Positions 10,686-24,257 of a stretch of 64,000 nt of DNA are shown here, piece by piece (position 1 is the first letter of the stretch; the number at the start of each line of letters is the position of its first letter). The notes beneath the pieces were generated by a model, which ran no database searches, had not been told where the DNA came from, and saw nothing but the letters and a program-made list of their open reading frames with translations. The position numbers were made by a program, and so were the translations under genes. The stretch is from assembly GCA_030063045.1 (NCBI GenBank), contig JAQSEB010000031.1, positions 2,728,001 through 2,792,000 of the forward strand. The letters are read 5' to 3'. This DNA is from Pratylenchus scribneri. Taxonomy: Eukaryota > Nematoda > Chromadorea > Rhabditida > Pratylenchidae.

Positions 10686-13600
10686 GAGTGAAGGAGGGTT
10701 GAGGCCAGGGTTTGAAATCGAATATTTCTAAACTGTTACAGTAAAATCGGCTGAATTTATTTTGATTAAATTCCATTTTTCATTGGCTATTCAAATCCTT
10801 TTATTTCAGGAAAAAATCTTCTCCAGGCTCTGAGATATGATTTTCGAAATTTATGTATAATTAAATAGAGTGAAGGAGGGTTGAGGCCAGGGTTTGAAAC
10901 CGAATATTACAAAACTGTTACAGTAAAATCGGCTGAATTTTTTTTGATTAAATTCCATTTTTCATTGGCTATTCAAATCCTTTTATTTCAGGAAAAAATC
11001 TTCTCCAGGCTCTGAAATATGATTTTCGAAATTTATGTATAATTAAATAGAGTGAAGGAGGGTTGAGGCCAGGGTTTGAAACCGAATATTTCAAAACTGT
11101 TACAGTAAAATCGGCTGAATTTTTTTTGATTAAATTCCATTTTTCATTGGCTATTCAAATCTTTTTATTTCAGGAAAAAATATTCTCCAGGCTCTGAGAT
11201 ATGATTTTCGAAATTTATGTATAATTAAATAGAGTGAAGGGTTTGGGTCCAAGGTTTGAAACCGAATATTACAAAACTGTTACAGTAAAATCGGCTGAAT
11301 TTTTTTTGATTAAATTCCATTTTTCATTGGCTATTCAAATCCTTTTATTTCAGGAAAAAATCTTCTCCAGGCTCTGAAATATGATTTTCGAAATTTATGT
11401 ATAATTAAATAGAGTGAAGGAGGGTTGAGGCCAGGGTTTGAAACCGAATATTTCAAAACTGTTACAGTAAAATCGGCTGAATTTTTTTTGATTAAATTCC
11501 ATTTTTCATTGGCTATTCAAATCTTTTTATTTCAGGAAAAAATATTCTCCAGGCTCTGAGATATGATTTTCGAAATTTATGTATAATTAAATAGAGTGAA
11601 GGGTTTGGGTCCAAGGTTTGAAACCGAATATTACAAAACTGTTACAGTAAAATCGGCTGAATTTTTTTTGATTAAATTCCATTTTTCATTGGCTATTCAA
11701 ATCCTTTTATTTCAGGAAAAAATCTTCTCCAGGCTCTGAAATATGATTTTCGAAATTTATGTATAATTAAATAGAGTGAAGGAGGGTTGAGGCCAGGGTT
11801 TGAAACCGAATATTTCAAAACTGTTACAGTAAAATCGGCTGAATTTATTTTGATTAAATTCCATTTTTCATTGGCTATTCAAATCTTTTTATTTCAGGAA
11901 AAAATATTCTCCAGGCTCTGAGATATGATTTTCGAAATTTATGTATAATTAAATAGAGTGAAGGAGGGTTGAGGCCAGGGTTTGAAACCGAATATTTCAA
12001 AACTGTTACAGTAAAATCGGCTGATTTTTTTTTGATTAAATTCCATTTTTCATTGGCTATTCAAATCTTTTTATTTCAGGAAAAAATATTCTCCAGGCTC
12101 TGAGATATGATTTTCGAAATTTATGTATAATTAAATAGAGTGAAGGGTTTGGGTCCAAGGTTTGAAACCGAATATTACAAAACTGTTACAGTAAAATCGG
12201 CTGAATTTTTTTTGATTAAATTCCATTTTTCATTGGCTATTCAAATCCTTTTATTTCAGGAAAAAATATTCTCCAGGCTCTGAGATATGATTTTCGAAAT
12301 TTATGTATAATTAAATAGAGTGAAGGGTTTGGGTCCAAGGTTTGAAACCGAATATTACAAAACTGTTACAGTAAAATCGGCTGAATTTTTTTTGATTAAA
12401 TTCCATTTTTCATTGGCTATTCAAATCCTTTTATTTCAGGAAAAAATCTTCTCCAGGCTCTGAAATATGATTTTCGAAATTTATGTATAATTAAATAGAG
12501 TGAAGGAGGGTTGAGGCCAGGGTTTGAAATCGAATATTTCTAAACTGTTACAGTAAAATCGGCTGAATTTATTTTGATTAAATTCCATTTTTCATTGGCT
12601 ATTCAAATCCTTTTATTTCAGGAAAAAATCTTCTCCAGGCTCTGAGATATGATTTTCGAAATTTATGTATAATTAAATAGAGTGAAGGAGGGTTGAGGCC
12701 AGGGTTTGAAACCGAATATTACAAAACTGTTACAGTAAAATCGGCTGAATTTTTTTTGATTAAATTCCATTTTTCATTGGCTATTCAAATCCTTTTATTT
12801 CAGGAAAAAATCTTCTCCAGGCTCTGAAATATGATTTTCGAAATTTATGTATAATTAAATAGAGTGAAGGAGGGTTGAGGCCAGGGTTTGAAACCGAATA
12901 TTTCAAAACTGTTACAGTAAAATCGGCTGAATTTTTTTTGATTAAATTCCATTTTTCATTGGCTATTCAAATCTTTTTATTTCAGGAAAAAATATTCTCC
13001 AGGCTCTGAGATATGATTTTCGAAATTTATGTATAATTAAATAGAGTGAAGGGTTTGGGTCCAAGGTTTGAAACCGAATATTACAAAACTGTTACAGTAA
13101 AATCGGCTGAATTTTTTTTGATTAAATTCCATTTTTCATTGGCTATTCAAATCCTTTTATTTCAGGAAAAAATCTTCTCCAGGCTCTGAAATATGATTTT
13201 CGAAATTTATGTATAATTAAATAGAGTGAAGGAGGGTTGAGGCCAGGGTTTGAAACCGAATATTTCAAAACTGTTACAGTAAAATCGGCTGAATTTTTTT
13301 TGATTAAATTCCATTTTTCATTGGCTATTCAAATCTTTTTATTTCAGGAAAAAATATTCTCCAGGCTCTGAGATATGATTTTCGAAATTTATGTATAATT
13401 AAATAGAGTGAAGGGTTTGGGTCCAAGGTTTGAAACCGAATATTACAAAACTGTTACAGTAAAATCGGCTGAATTTTTTTTGATTAAATTCCATTTTTCA
13501 TTGGCTATTCAAATCCTTTTATTTCAGGAAAAAATCTTCTCCAGGCTCTGAAATATGATTTTCGAAATTTATGTATAATTAAATAGAGTGAAGGAGGGTT

Positions 13601-15399
13601 GAGGCCAGGGTTTGAAACCGAATATTTCAAAACTGTTACAGTAAAATCGGCTGAATTTATTTTGATTAAATTCCATTTTTCATTGGCTATTCAAATCTTT
13701 TTATTTCAGGAAAAAATATTCTCCAGGCTCTGAGATATGATTTTCGAAATTTATGTATAATTAAATAGAGTGAAGGAGGGTTGAGGCCAGGGTTTGAAAC
13801 CGAATATTTCAAAACTGTTACAGTAAAATCGGCTGAATTTTTTTTGTTTAAATTCCATTTTTCATTGGCTATTAAAATCTTTTTATTTCAGGAAAAAATC
13901 TTCTCCAGGCTCTGAGATATGATTTTCGAAATTTAATTATAATTAAATAGAGGGAAGGGTTTGGGTCCAAGGTTTGAAACCGAATATTTCAAAATTGTTA
14001 CAGTAAAATCGGCTGATTTTTTTTTGATTAAATTCCATTTTTCATTGGCTATTCAAATCTTTTTATTTCAGGAAAAAATCTTCTCCAGGCTCTGAGATAT
14101 GATTTTCGAAATTTATGTATAATTAAATAGAGGGAAGGAGGGTTGAGGCCAGGGTTTGAAATCGAATATTTCTAAACTGTTACAGTAAAATCGGCTGAAT
14201 TTATTTTGATTAAATTCCATTTTTCATTGGCTATTCAAATCCTTTTATTTCAGGAAAAAATCTTCTCCAGGCTCTGAGATATGATTTTCGAAATTTATGT
14301 ATAATTAAATAGAGTGAAGGAGGGTTGAGGCCAGGGTTTGAAACCGAATATTACAAAACTGTTACAGTAAAATCGGCTGAATTTTTTTTGATTAAATTCC
14401 ATTTTTCATTGGCTATTCAAATCCTTTTATTTCAGGAAAAAATCTTCTCCAGGCTCTGAAATATGATTTTCGAAATTTATGTATAATTAAATAGAGTGAA
14501 GGAGGGTTGAGGCCAGGGTTTGAAACCGAATATTTCAAAACTGTTACAGTAAAATCGGCTGAATTTTTTTTGATTAAATTCCATTTTTCATTGGCTATTC
14601 AAATCTTTTTATTTCAGGAAAAAATATTCTCCAGGCTCTGAGATATGATTTTCGAAATTTATGTATAATTAAATAGAGTGAAGGGTTTGGGTCCAAGGTT
14701 TGAAACCGAATATTACAAAACTGTTACAGTAAAATCGGCTGAATTTTTTTTGATTAAATTCCATTTTTCATTGGCTATTCAAATCCTTTTATTTCAGGAA
14801 AAAATCTTCTCCAGGCTCTGAAATATGATTTTCGAAATTTATGTATAATTAAATAGAGTGAAGGAGGGTTGAGGCCAGGGTTTGAAACCGAATATTTCAA
14901 AACTGTTACAGTAAAATCGGCTGAATTTTTTTTGATTAAATTCCATTTTTCATTGGCTATTCAAATCTTTTTATTTCAGGAAAATATATTCTCCAGGCTC
15001 TGAGATATGATTTTCGAAATTTATGTATAATTAAATAGAGTGAAGGGTTTGGGTCCAAGGTTTGAAACCGAATATTACAAAACTGTTACAGTAAAATCGG
15101 CTGAATTTTTTTTGATTAAATTCCATTTTTCATTGGCTATTCAAATCCTTTTATTTCAGGAAAAAATCTTCTCCAGGCTCTGAAATATGATTTTCGAAAT
15201 TTATGTATAATTAAATAGAGTGAAGGAGGGTTGAGGCCAGGGTTTGAAACCGAATATTTCAAAACTGTTACAGTAAAATCGGCTGAATTTATTTTGATTA
15301 AATTCCATTTTTCATTGGCTATTCAAATCTTTTTATTTCAGGAAAAAATATTCTCCAGGCTCTGAGATATGATTTTCGAAATTTATGTATAATTAAATA
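10686..15399 (+). repeat. 7-monomer HOR core (1,270 bp), three copies with variable linkers
   Basis: The core order is A(GAAATCG, TTTATTTT), A(TTACAAAAC), A, B', A, B', A(TTTATTTT). Copies occupy 10,686-11,955, 12,498-13,767 and 14,130-15,399. They are separated by three monomers (A with CTGATTTTTTTTT, B', B') and by two (A with GTTTAAATT and ATTAAAATC, then B with CTGATTTTTTTTT). A partial copy (A, B', A, B', A-TTTATTTT) follows at 15,764-16,669. Fixed cores with changing linkers are typical of unequal exchange that is out of phase by whole monomers. Confidence 0.85.
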
Positions 15400-17284
15400 G
15401 AGTGAAGGAGGGTTGAGGCCAGGGTTTGAAACCGAATATTTCAAAACTGTTACAGTAAAATCGGCTGAATTTTTTTTGATTAAATTCCATTTTTCATTGG
15501 CTATTCAAATCTTTTTATTTCAGGAAAAAATATTCTCCAGGCTCTGAGATATGATTTTCGAAATTTATGTATAATTAAATAGAGTGAAGGAGGGTTGAGG
15601 CCAGGGTTTGAAACCGAATATTTCAAAACTGTTACAGTAAAATCGGCTGAATTTTTTTTGATTAAATTCCATTTTTCATTGGCTATTCAAATCCTTTTAT
15701 TTCAGGAAAAAATCTTCTCCAGGCTCTGAAATATGATTTTCGAAATTTATGTATAATTAAATAGAGTGAAGGAGGGTTGAGGCCAGGGTTTGAAACCGAA
15801 TATTTCAAAACTGTTACAGTAAAATCGGCTGAATTTTTTTTGATTAAATTCCATTTTTCATTGGCTATTCAAATCTTTTTATTTCAGGAAAAAATATTCT
15901 CCAGGCTCTGAGATATGATTTTCGAAATTTATGTATAATTAAATAGAGTGAAGGGTTTGGGTCCAAGGTTTGAAACCGAATATTACAAAACTGTTACAGT
16001 AAAATCGGCTGAATTTTTTTTGATTAAATTCCATTTTTCATTGGCTATTCAAATCCTTTTATTTCAGGAAAAAATCTTCTCCAGGCTCTGAAATATGATT
16101 TTCGAAATTTATGTATAATTAAATAGAGTGAAGGAGGGTTGAGGCCAGGGTTTGAAACCGAATATTTCAAAACTGTTACAGTAAAATCGGCTGAATTTTT
16201 TTTGATTAAATTCCATTTTTCATTGGCTATTCAAATCTTTTTATTTCAGGAAAAAATATTCTCCAGGCTCTGAGATATGATTTTCGAAATTTATGTATAA
16301 TTAAATAGAGTGAAGGGTTTGGGTCCAAGGTTTGAAACCGAATATTACAAAACTGTTACAGTAAAATCGGCTGAATTTTTTTTGATTAAATTCCATTTTT
16401 CATTGGCTATTCAAATCCTTTTATTTCAGGAAAAAATCTTCTCCAGGCTCTGAAATATGATTTTCGAAATTTATGTATAATTAAATAGAGTGAAGGAGGG
16501 TTGAGGCCAGGGTTTGAAACCGAATATTTCAAAACTGTTACAGTAAAATCGGCTGAATTTATTTTGATTAAATTCCATTTTTCATTGGCTATTCAAATCT
16601 TTTTATTTCAGGAAAAAATATTCTCCAGGCTCTGAGATATGATTTTCGAAATTTATGTATAATTAAATAGAGTGAAGGAGGGTTGAGGCCAGGGTTTGAA
16701 ACCGAATATTTCAAAACTGTTACAGTAAAATCGGCTGAATTTATTTTGATTAAATTCCATTTTTTATTGGCTATTCAAATCTTTTTATTTCAGGAAAAAA
16801 TATTCTCCAGGCTCTGAGATATGATTTTCGAAATTTAATTATAATTAAATAGAGGGAAGGGTTTGGGTCCAAGGTTTGAAACCGAATATTACAAAACTGT
16901 TACAGTAAAATCGGCTGAATTTTTTTTTGATTAAATTCCATTTTTCATTGGCTATTCAAATCTTTTTATTTCAGGAAAAAATCTTCTCCAGGCTCTGAGA
17001 TATGATTTTCGAAATTTAATTATAATTAAATAGAGGGAAGGGTTTGGGTCCAAGGTTTGAAACCGAATATTTCAAAATTGTTACAGTAAAATCGGCTGAA
17101 TTTTTTTTGATTAAATTCCATTTTTCATTGGCTATTCAAATCTTTTTATTTCAGGAAAAAATCTTCTCCAGGCTCTGAGATATGATTTTCGAAATTTAAT
17201 TATAATTAAATAGAGTGAAGGAGGGTTGAGGCCAGGGTTTGAAACCGAATATTTCAAAACTGTTACAGTAAAATCGACTGAATT

Positions 17285-18056
17285 TATTTTGATTAAATTC
17301 CATTTTTCATTGGCTATTCAAATCTTTTTATTTTAGGAAAAAATATTCTCCAGGCTCTGAGATATGATTTTCGAAATTTAATTATAATTAAATAGAGGGA
17401 AGGGTTTGGGTCCAAGGTTTGAAACCGAATATTACAAAACTGTTACAGTAAAATCGGCTGAATTTTTTTTGATTAAATTCCATTTTTCATTGGCTATTCA
17501 AATCCTTTTATTTCAAGAAAAAATCTTCTCCAGGCTCTGAAATATGATTTTCGAAATTTATGTATAATTAAATAGAGTGAAGGAGGGTTGAGGCCAGGGT
17601 TTGAAACCGAATATTTCAAAACTGTTACAGTAAAATCGGCTGAATTTTTTTTGATTAAATTCCATTTTTCATTGGCTATTCAAATCTTTTTATTTTAGGA
17701 AAAAATATTCTCCAGGCTCTGAGATATGATTTTCGAAATTTAATTATAATTAAATAGAGGGAAGGGTTTGGGTCCAAGGTTTGAAACCGAATATTACAAA
17801 ACTGTTACAGTAAAATCGGCTGAATTTTTTTTGATTAAATTCCATTTTTCATTGGCTATTCAAATCCTTTTATTTCAAGAAAAAATCTTCTCCAGGCTCT
17901 GAAATATGATTTTCGAAATTTATGTATAATTAAATAGAGTGAAGGAGGGTTGAGGCCAGGGTTTGAAACCGAATATTTCAAAACTGTTACAGTAAAATCG
18001 GCTGAATTTTTTTTGATTAAATTCCATTTTTCATTGGCTATTCAAATCTTTTTATT
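17285..18056 (+). repeat. Tandem dimer duplication marked by TTTTAGG and TTTCAAG
   Basis: Two rare changes in the TTTCAGG element, TTTTAGG (17,331 and 17,693) and TTTCAAGAAAA (about 17,511 and 17,873), repeat with an offset of 362 bp. The unit is A plus B. TTTCAAG recurs at about 18,780 and TTTTAGG near 19,141, so the haplotype has also spread beyond this duplication. Confidence 0.82.
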
Positions 18057-21000
18057 TCAGGAAAAAATATTCTCCAGGCTCTGAGATATGATTTTCGAAA
18101 TTTATGTATAATTAAATAGAGTGAAGGGTTTGGGTCCAAGGTTTGAAACCGAATATTACAAAACTGTTACAGTAAAATCGGCTGAATTTTTTTTGATTAA
18201 ATTCCATTTTTCATTGGCTATTCAAATCCTTTTATTTCAGGAAAAAATCTTCTCCAGGCTCTGAAATATGATTTTCGAAATTTATGTATAATTAAATAGA
18301 GTGAAGGAGGGTTGAGGCCAGGGTTTGAAACCGAATATTTCAAAACTGTTACAGTAAAATCGGCTGAATTTATTTTGATTAAATTCCATTTTTCATTGGC
18401 TATTCAAATCTTTTTATTTCAGGAAAAAATATTCTCCAGGCTCTGAGATATGATTTTCGAAATTTATGTATAATTAAATAGAGTGAAGGAGGGTTGAGGC
18501 CAGGGTTTGAAACCGAATATTTCAAAACTGTTACAGTAAAATCGACTGAATTTATTTTGATTAAATTCCATTTTTCATTGGCTATTCAAATCTTTTTATT
18601 TCAGGAAAAAATATTCTCCAGGCTCTGAGATATGATTTTCGAAATTTATGTATAATTAAATAGAGTGAAGGGTTTGGGTCCAAGGTTTGAAACCGAATAT
18701 TTCAAAACTGTTACAGTAAAATCGGCTGAATTTTTTTTGATTAAATTCCATTTTTCATTGGCTATTCAAATCCTTTTATTTCAAGAAAAAATCTTCTCCA
18801 GGCTCTGAAATATGATTTTCGAAATTTATGTATAATTAAATAGAGTGAAGGAGGGTTGAGGCCAGGGTTTGAAACCGAATATTTCAAAACTGTTACAGTA
18901 AAATCGGCTGAATTTTTTTTGATTAAATTCCATTTTTCATTGGCTATTCAAATCTTTTTATTTCAGGAAAAAATATTCTCCAGGCTCTGAGATATGATTT
19001 TCGAAATTTATGTATAATTAAATAGAGTGAAGGGTTTGGGTCCAAGGTTTGAAACCGAATATTACAAAACTGTTACAGTAAAATCGGCTGAATTTTTTTT
19101 GATTAAATTCCATTTTTCATTGGCTATTCAAATCCTTTTATTTTAGGAAAAAATCTTCTCCAGGCTCTGAAATATGATTTTCGAAATTTATGTATAATTA
19201 AATAGAGTGAAGGAGGGTTGAGGCCAGGGTTTGAAACCGAATATTTCAAAACTGTTACAGTAAAATCGGCTGAATTTATTTTGATTAAATTCCATTTTTC
19301 ATTGGCTATTCAAATCTTTTTATTTCAGGAAAAAATATTCTCCAGGCTCTGAGATATGATTTTCGAAATTTATGTATAATTAAATAGAGTGAAGGAGGGT
19401 TGAGGCCAGGGTTTGAAACCGAATATTTCAAAACTGTTACAGTAAAATCGACTGAATTTATTTTGATTAAATTCCATTTTTCATTGGCTATTCAAATCTT
19501 TTTATTTCAGGAAAAAATATTCTCCAGGCTCTGAGATATGATTTTCGAAATTTAATTATAATTAAATAGAGGGAAGGGTTTGGGTCCAAGGTTTGAAACC
19601 GAATATTACAAAACTGTTACAGTAAAATCGGCTGAATTTTTTTTTGATTAAATTCCATTTTTCATTGGCTATTCAAATCTTTTTATTTCAGGAAAAAATC
19701 TTCTCCAGGCTCTGAGATATGATTTTCGAAATTTAATTATAATTAAATAGAGGGAAGGGTTTGGGTCCAAGGTTTGAAACCGAATATTTCAAAATTGTTA
19801 CAGTAAAATCGGCTGAATTTTTTTTGATTAAATTCCATTTTTCATTGGCTATTCAAATCTTTTTATTTCAGGAAAAAATCTTCTCCAGGCTCTGAGATAT
19901 GATTTTCGAAATTTAATTATAATTAAATAGAGTGAAGGAGGGTTGAGGCCAGGGTTTGAAACCGAATATTTCAAAACTGTTACAGTAAAATCGACTGAAT
20001 TTATTTTGATTAAATTCCATTTTTCATTGGCTATTCAAATCTTTTTATTTCAGGAAAAAATATTCTCCAGGCTCTGAGATATGATTTTCGAAATTTAATT
20101 ATAATTAAATAGAGGGAAGGGTTTGGGTCCAAGGTTTGAAACCGAATATTTCAAAATTGTTACAGTAAAATCGGCTGAATTTTTTTTGATTAAATTCCAT
20201 TTTTCATTGGCTATTCAAATCTTTATATTTCAGGAAAAAATCTTCTCCAGGCTCTGAGATATGATTTTCGAAATTTATGTATAATTAAATAGAGTGAAGG
20301 AGGGTTGAGGCCAGGGTTTGAAACCGAATATTTCAAAACTGTTACAGTAAAATCGACTGAATTTATTTTGATTAAATTCCATTTTTCATTGGCTATTCAA
20401 ATCTTTTTATTTCAGGAAAAAATCTTCTCCAGGCTCTGAGATATGATTTTCGAAATTTAATTATAATTAAATAGAGGGAAGGGTTTGGGTCCAAGGTTTG
20501 AAACCGAATATTTCAAAATTGTTACAGTAAAATCGGCTGAATTTTTTTTGATTAAATTCCATTTTTCATTGGCTATTCAAATCTTTTTATTTCAGGAAAA
20601 AATCTTCTCCAGGCTCTGAGATATGATTTTCGAAATTTAATTATAATTAAATAGAGTGAAGGAGGGTTGAGGCCAGGGTTTGAAACCGAATATTTCAAAA
20701 CTGTTACAGTAAAATCGACTGAATTTATTTTGATTAAATTCCATTTTTCATTGGCTATTCAAATCTTTTTATTTCAGGAAAAAATATTCTCCAGGCTCTG
20801 AGATATGATTTTCGAAATTTAATTATAATTAAATAGAGGGAAGGGTTTGGGTCCAAGGTTTGAAACCGAATATTACAAAACTGTTACAGTAAAATCGGCT
20901 GAATTTTTTTTGATTAAATTCCATTTTTCATTGGCTATTCAAATCCTTTTATTTCAGGAAAAAATCTTCTCCAGGCTCTGAAATATGATTTTCGAAATTT

Positions 21001-22269
21001 ATGTATAATTAAATAGAGTGAAGGAGGGTTGAGGCCAGGATTTGAAACCGAATATTTCAAAACTGTTACAGTAAAATCGACTGAATTCATTTTGATTAAA
21101 TTCCATTTTTCATTGGCTATTCAAATCCTTTTATTTCAGGAAAAAATCTTCTCCAGGCTCTGAAATATGATTTTCGAAATTTAATTATAATTAAATAGAG
21201 TGAAGGAGGGTTGAGGCCAGGGTTTGAAACCGAATATTTCAAAACTGTTACAGTAAAATCGACTGAATTCATTTTGATTAAATTCCATTTTTCATTGGCT
21301 ATTCAAATCTTTTTATTTCAGGAAAAAATATTCTCCAGGCTCTGAGATATGATTTTCGAAATTTAATTATAATTAAATAGAGTGAAGGAGGGTTGAGGCC
21401 AGGGTTTGAAACCGAATATTTCAAAACTGTTACAGTAAAATCGGCTGAATTTTTTTTGATTAAATTCCATTTTTTATTGGCTATTCAAATCTTTTTATTT
21501 CAGGAAAAAAGCTTCTCCAGGCTCTGAGATATGATTTTCGAAATTTAATTATAATTAAATAGAGGGAAGGGTTTGGGTCCAAGGTTTGAAACCGAATATT
21601 ACAAAACTGTTACAGTAAAATCGACTGAATTTATTTTGATTAAATTCCATTTTTCATTGGCTATTCAAATCTTTTTATTTCAGGAAAAAATATTCTCCAG
21701 GCTCTGAGATATGATTTTCGAAATTTAATTATAATTAAATAGAGGGAAGGGTTTGGGTCCAAGGTTTGAAACCGAATATTTCAAAATTGTTACAGTAAAA
21801 TCGGCTGAATTTTTTTTGATTAAATTCCATTTTTCATTGGCTATTCAAATCTTTTTATTTCAGGAAAAAATCTTCTCCAGGCTCTGAGATATGATTTTCG
21901 AAATTTAATTATAATTAAATAGAGTGAAGGAGGGTTGAGGCCAGGGTTTGAAACCGAATATTTCAAAACTGTTACAGTAAAATCGACTGAATTTATTTTG
22001 ATTAAATTCCATTTTTCATTGGCTATTCAAATCTTTTTATTTCAGGAAAAAATCTTCTCCAGGCTCTGAGATATGATTTTCGAAATTTAATTATAATTAA
22101 ATAGAGGGAAGGGTTTGGGTCCAAGGTTTGAAACCGAATATTTCAAAATTGTTACAGTAAAATCGGCTGAATTTTTTTTGATTAAATTCCATTTTTCATT
22201 GGCTATTCAAATCTTTTTATTTCAGGAAAAAATCTTCTCCAGGCTCTGAAATATGATTTTCGAAATTTA

Positions 22270-24257
22270 TGTATAATTAAATAGAGTGAAGGAGGGTTGA
22301 GGCCAGGGTTTGAAACCGAATATTTCAAAACTGTTACAGTAAAATCGACTGAATTTATTTTGATTAAATTCCATTTTTCATTGGCTATTCAAATCTTTTT
22401 ATTTCAGGAAAAAATATTCTCCAGGCTCTGAGATATGATTTTCGAAATTTAATTATAATTAAATAGAGGGAAGGGTTTGGGTCCAAGGTTTGAAACCGAA
22501 TATTACAAAACTGTTATAGTAAAATCGGCTGAATTTTTTTTGATTAAATTCCATTTTTCATTGGCTATTCAAATCCTTTTATTTCAGGAAAAAATCTTCT
22601 CCAGGCTCTGAAATATGATTTTCGAAATTTATGTATAATTAAATAGAGTGAAGGAGGGTTGAGGCCAGGATTTGAAACCGAATATTTCAAAACTGTTACA
22701 GTAAAATCGACTGAATTCATTTTGATTAAATTCCATTTTTCATTGGCTATTCAAATCCTTTTATTTCAGGAAAAAATCTTCTCCAGGCTCTGAAATATGA
22801 TTTTCGAAATTTATGTATAATTAAATAGAGTGAAGGAGGGTTGAGGCCAGGGTTTGAAACCGAATATTTCAAAACTGTTACAGTAAAATCGGCTGAATTT
22901 ATTTTGATTAAATTCCATTTTTCATTGGCTATTCAAATCTTTTTATTTCAGGAAAAAATATTCTCCAGGCTCTGAGATATGATTTTCGAAATTTAATTAT
23001 AATTAAATAGAGGGAAGGGTTTGGGTCCAAGGTTTGAAACCGAATATTACAAAACTGTTACAGTAAAATCGGCTGAATTTTTTTTGATTAAATTCCATTT
23101 TTCATTGGCTATTCAAATCTTTTTATTTCAGGAAAAAATCTTCTCCAGGCTCTGAGATATGATTTTCGAAATTTAATTATAATTAAATAGAGGGAAGGGT
23201 TTGGGTCCAAGGTTTGAAACCGAATATTTCAAAATTGTTACAGTAAAATCGGCTGAATTTTTTTTGATTAAATTCCATTTTTCATTGGCTATTCAAATCT
23301 TTTTATTTCAGGAAAAAATCTTCTCCAGGCTCTGAGATATGATTTTCGAAATTTATGTATAATTAAATAGAGTGAAGGAGGGTTGAGGCCAGGGTTTGAA
23401 ACCGAATATTTCAAAACTGTTACAGTAAAATCGACTGAATTCATTTTGATTAAATTCCATTTTTCATTGGCTATTCAAATCTTTTTATTTCAGGAAAAAA
23501 TATTCTCCAGGCTCTGAGATATGATTTTCGAAATTTAATTATAATTAAATAGAGTGAAGGAGGGTTGAGGCCAGGGTTTGAAACCGAATATTTCAAAACT
23601 GTTACAGTAAAATCGGCTGAATTTTTTTTGATTAAATTCCATTTTTTATTGGCTATTCAAATCTTTTTATTTCAGGAAAAAAGCTTCTCCAGGCTCTGAG
23701 ATATGATTTTCGAAATTTAATTATAATTAAATAGAGGGAAGGGTTTGGGTCCAAGGTTTGAAACCGAATATTTCAAAATTGTTACAGTAAAATCGGCTGA
23801 ATTTTTTTTGATTAAATTCCATTTTTCATTGGCTATTCAAATCTTTTTATTTCAGGAAAAAATATTCTCCAGGCTCTGAGATATGATTTTCGAAATTTAT
23901 GTATAATTAAATAGAGTGAAGGGTTTGGGTCCAAGGTTTGAAACCGAATATTACAAAACTGTTACAGTAAAATCGGCTGAATTTTTTTTGATTAAATTCC
24001 ATTTTTCATTGGCTATTCAAATCCTTTTATTTCAGGAAAAAATCTTCTCCAGGCTCTGAAATATGATTTTCGAAATTTATGTATAATTAAATAGAGTGAA
24101 GGAGGGTTGAGGCCAGGGTTTGAAACCGAATATTTCAAAACTGTTACAGTAAAATCGGCTGAATTTATTTTGATTAAATTCCATTTTTCATTGGCTATTC
24201 AAATCTTTTTATTTCAGGAAAAAATATTCTCCAGGCTCTGAGATATGATTTTCGAAA
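22270..24257 (+). repeat. 11-monomer segment, copy 1 of a 3,980-bp-offset duplication
   Basis: The order of variants is A(CGACTG, TTTATTTT), B(TTAC, CCTTTT, CTGAAAT), A(CCAGGATTTG, GAATTCAT), A(TTTATTTT), B, B(AAAATTG), A(GAATTCAT), A(ATTTTTTATTGG with AAGCTT), B, B', A(TTTATTTT). Every marker returns 3,980 bp downstream. A private CTGTTATAG change near 22,515 is absent from the second copy. A shorter relation at 1,630 bp links 20,650-21,180 to the start of this segment. The EcoRI (GAATTC) and HindIII (AAGCTT) sites make the block easy to track. Confidence 0.84.
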
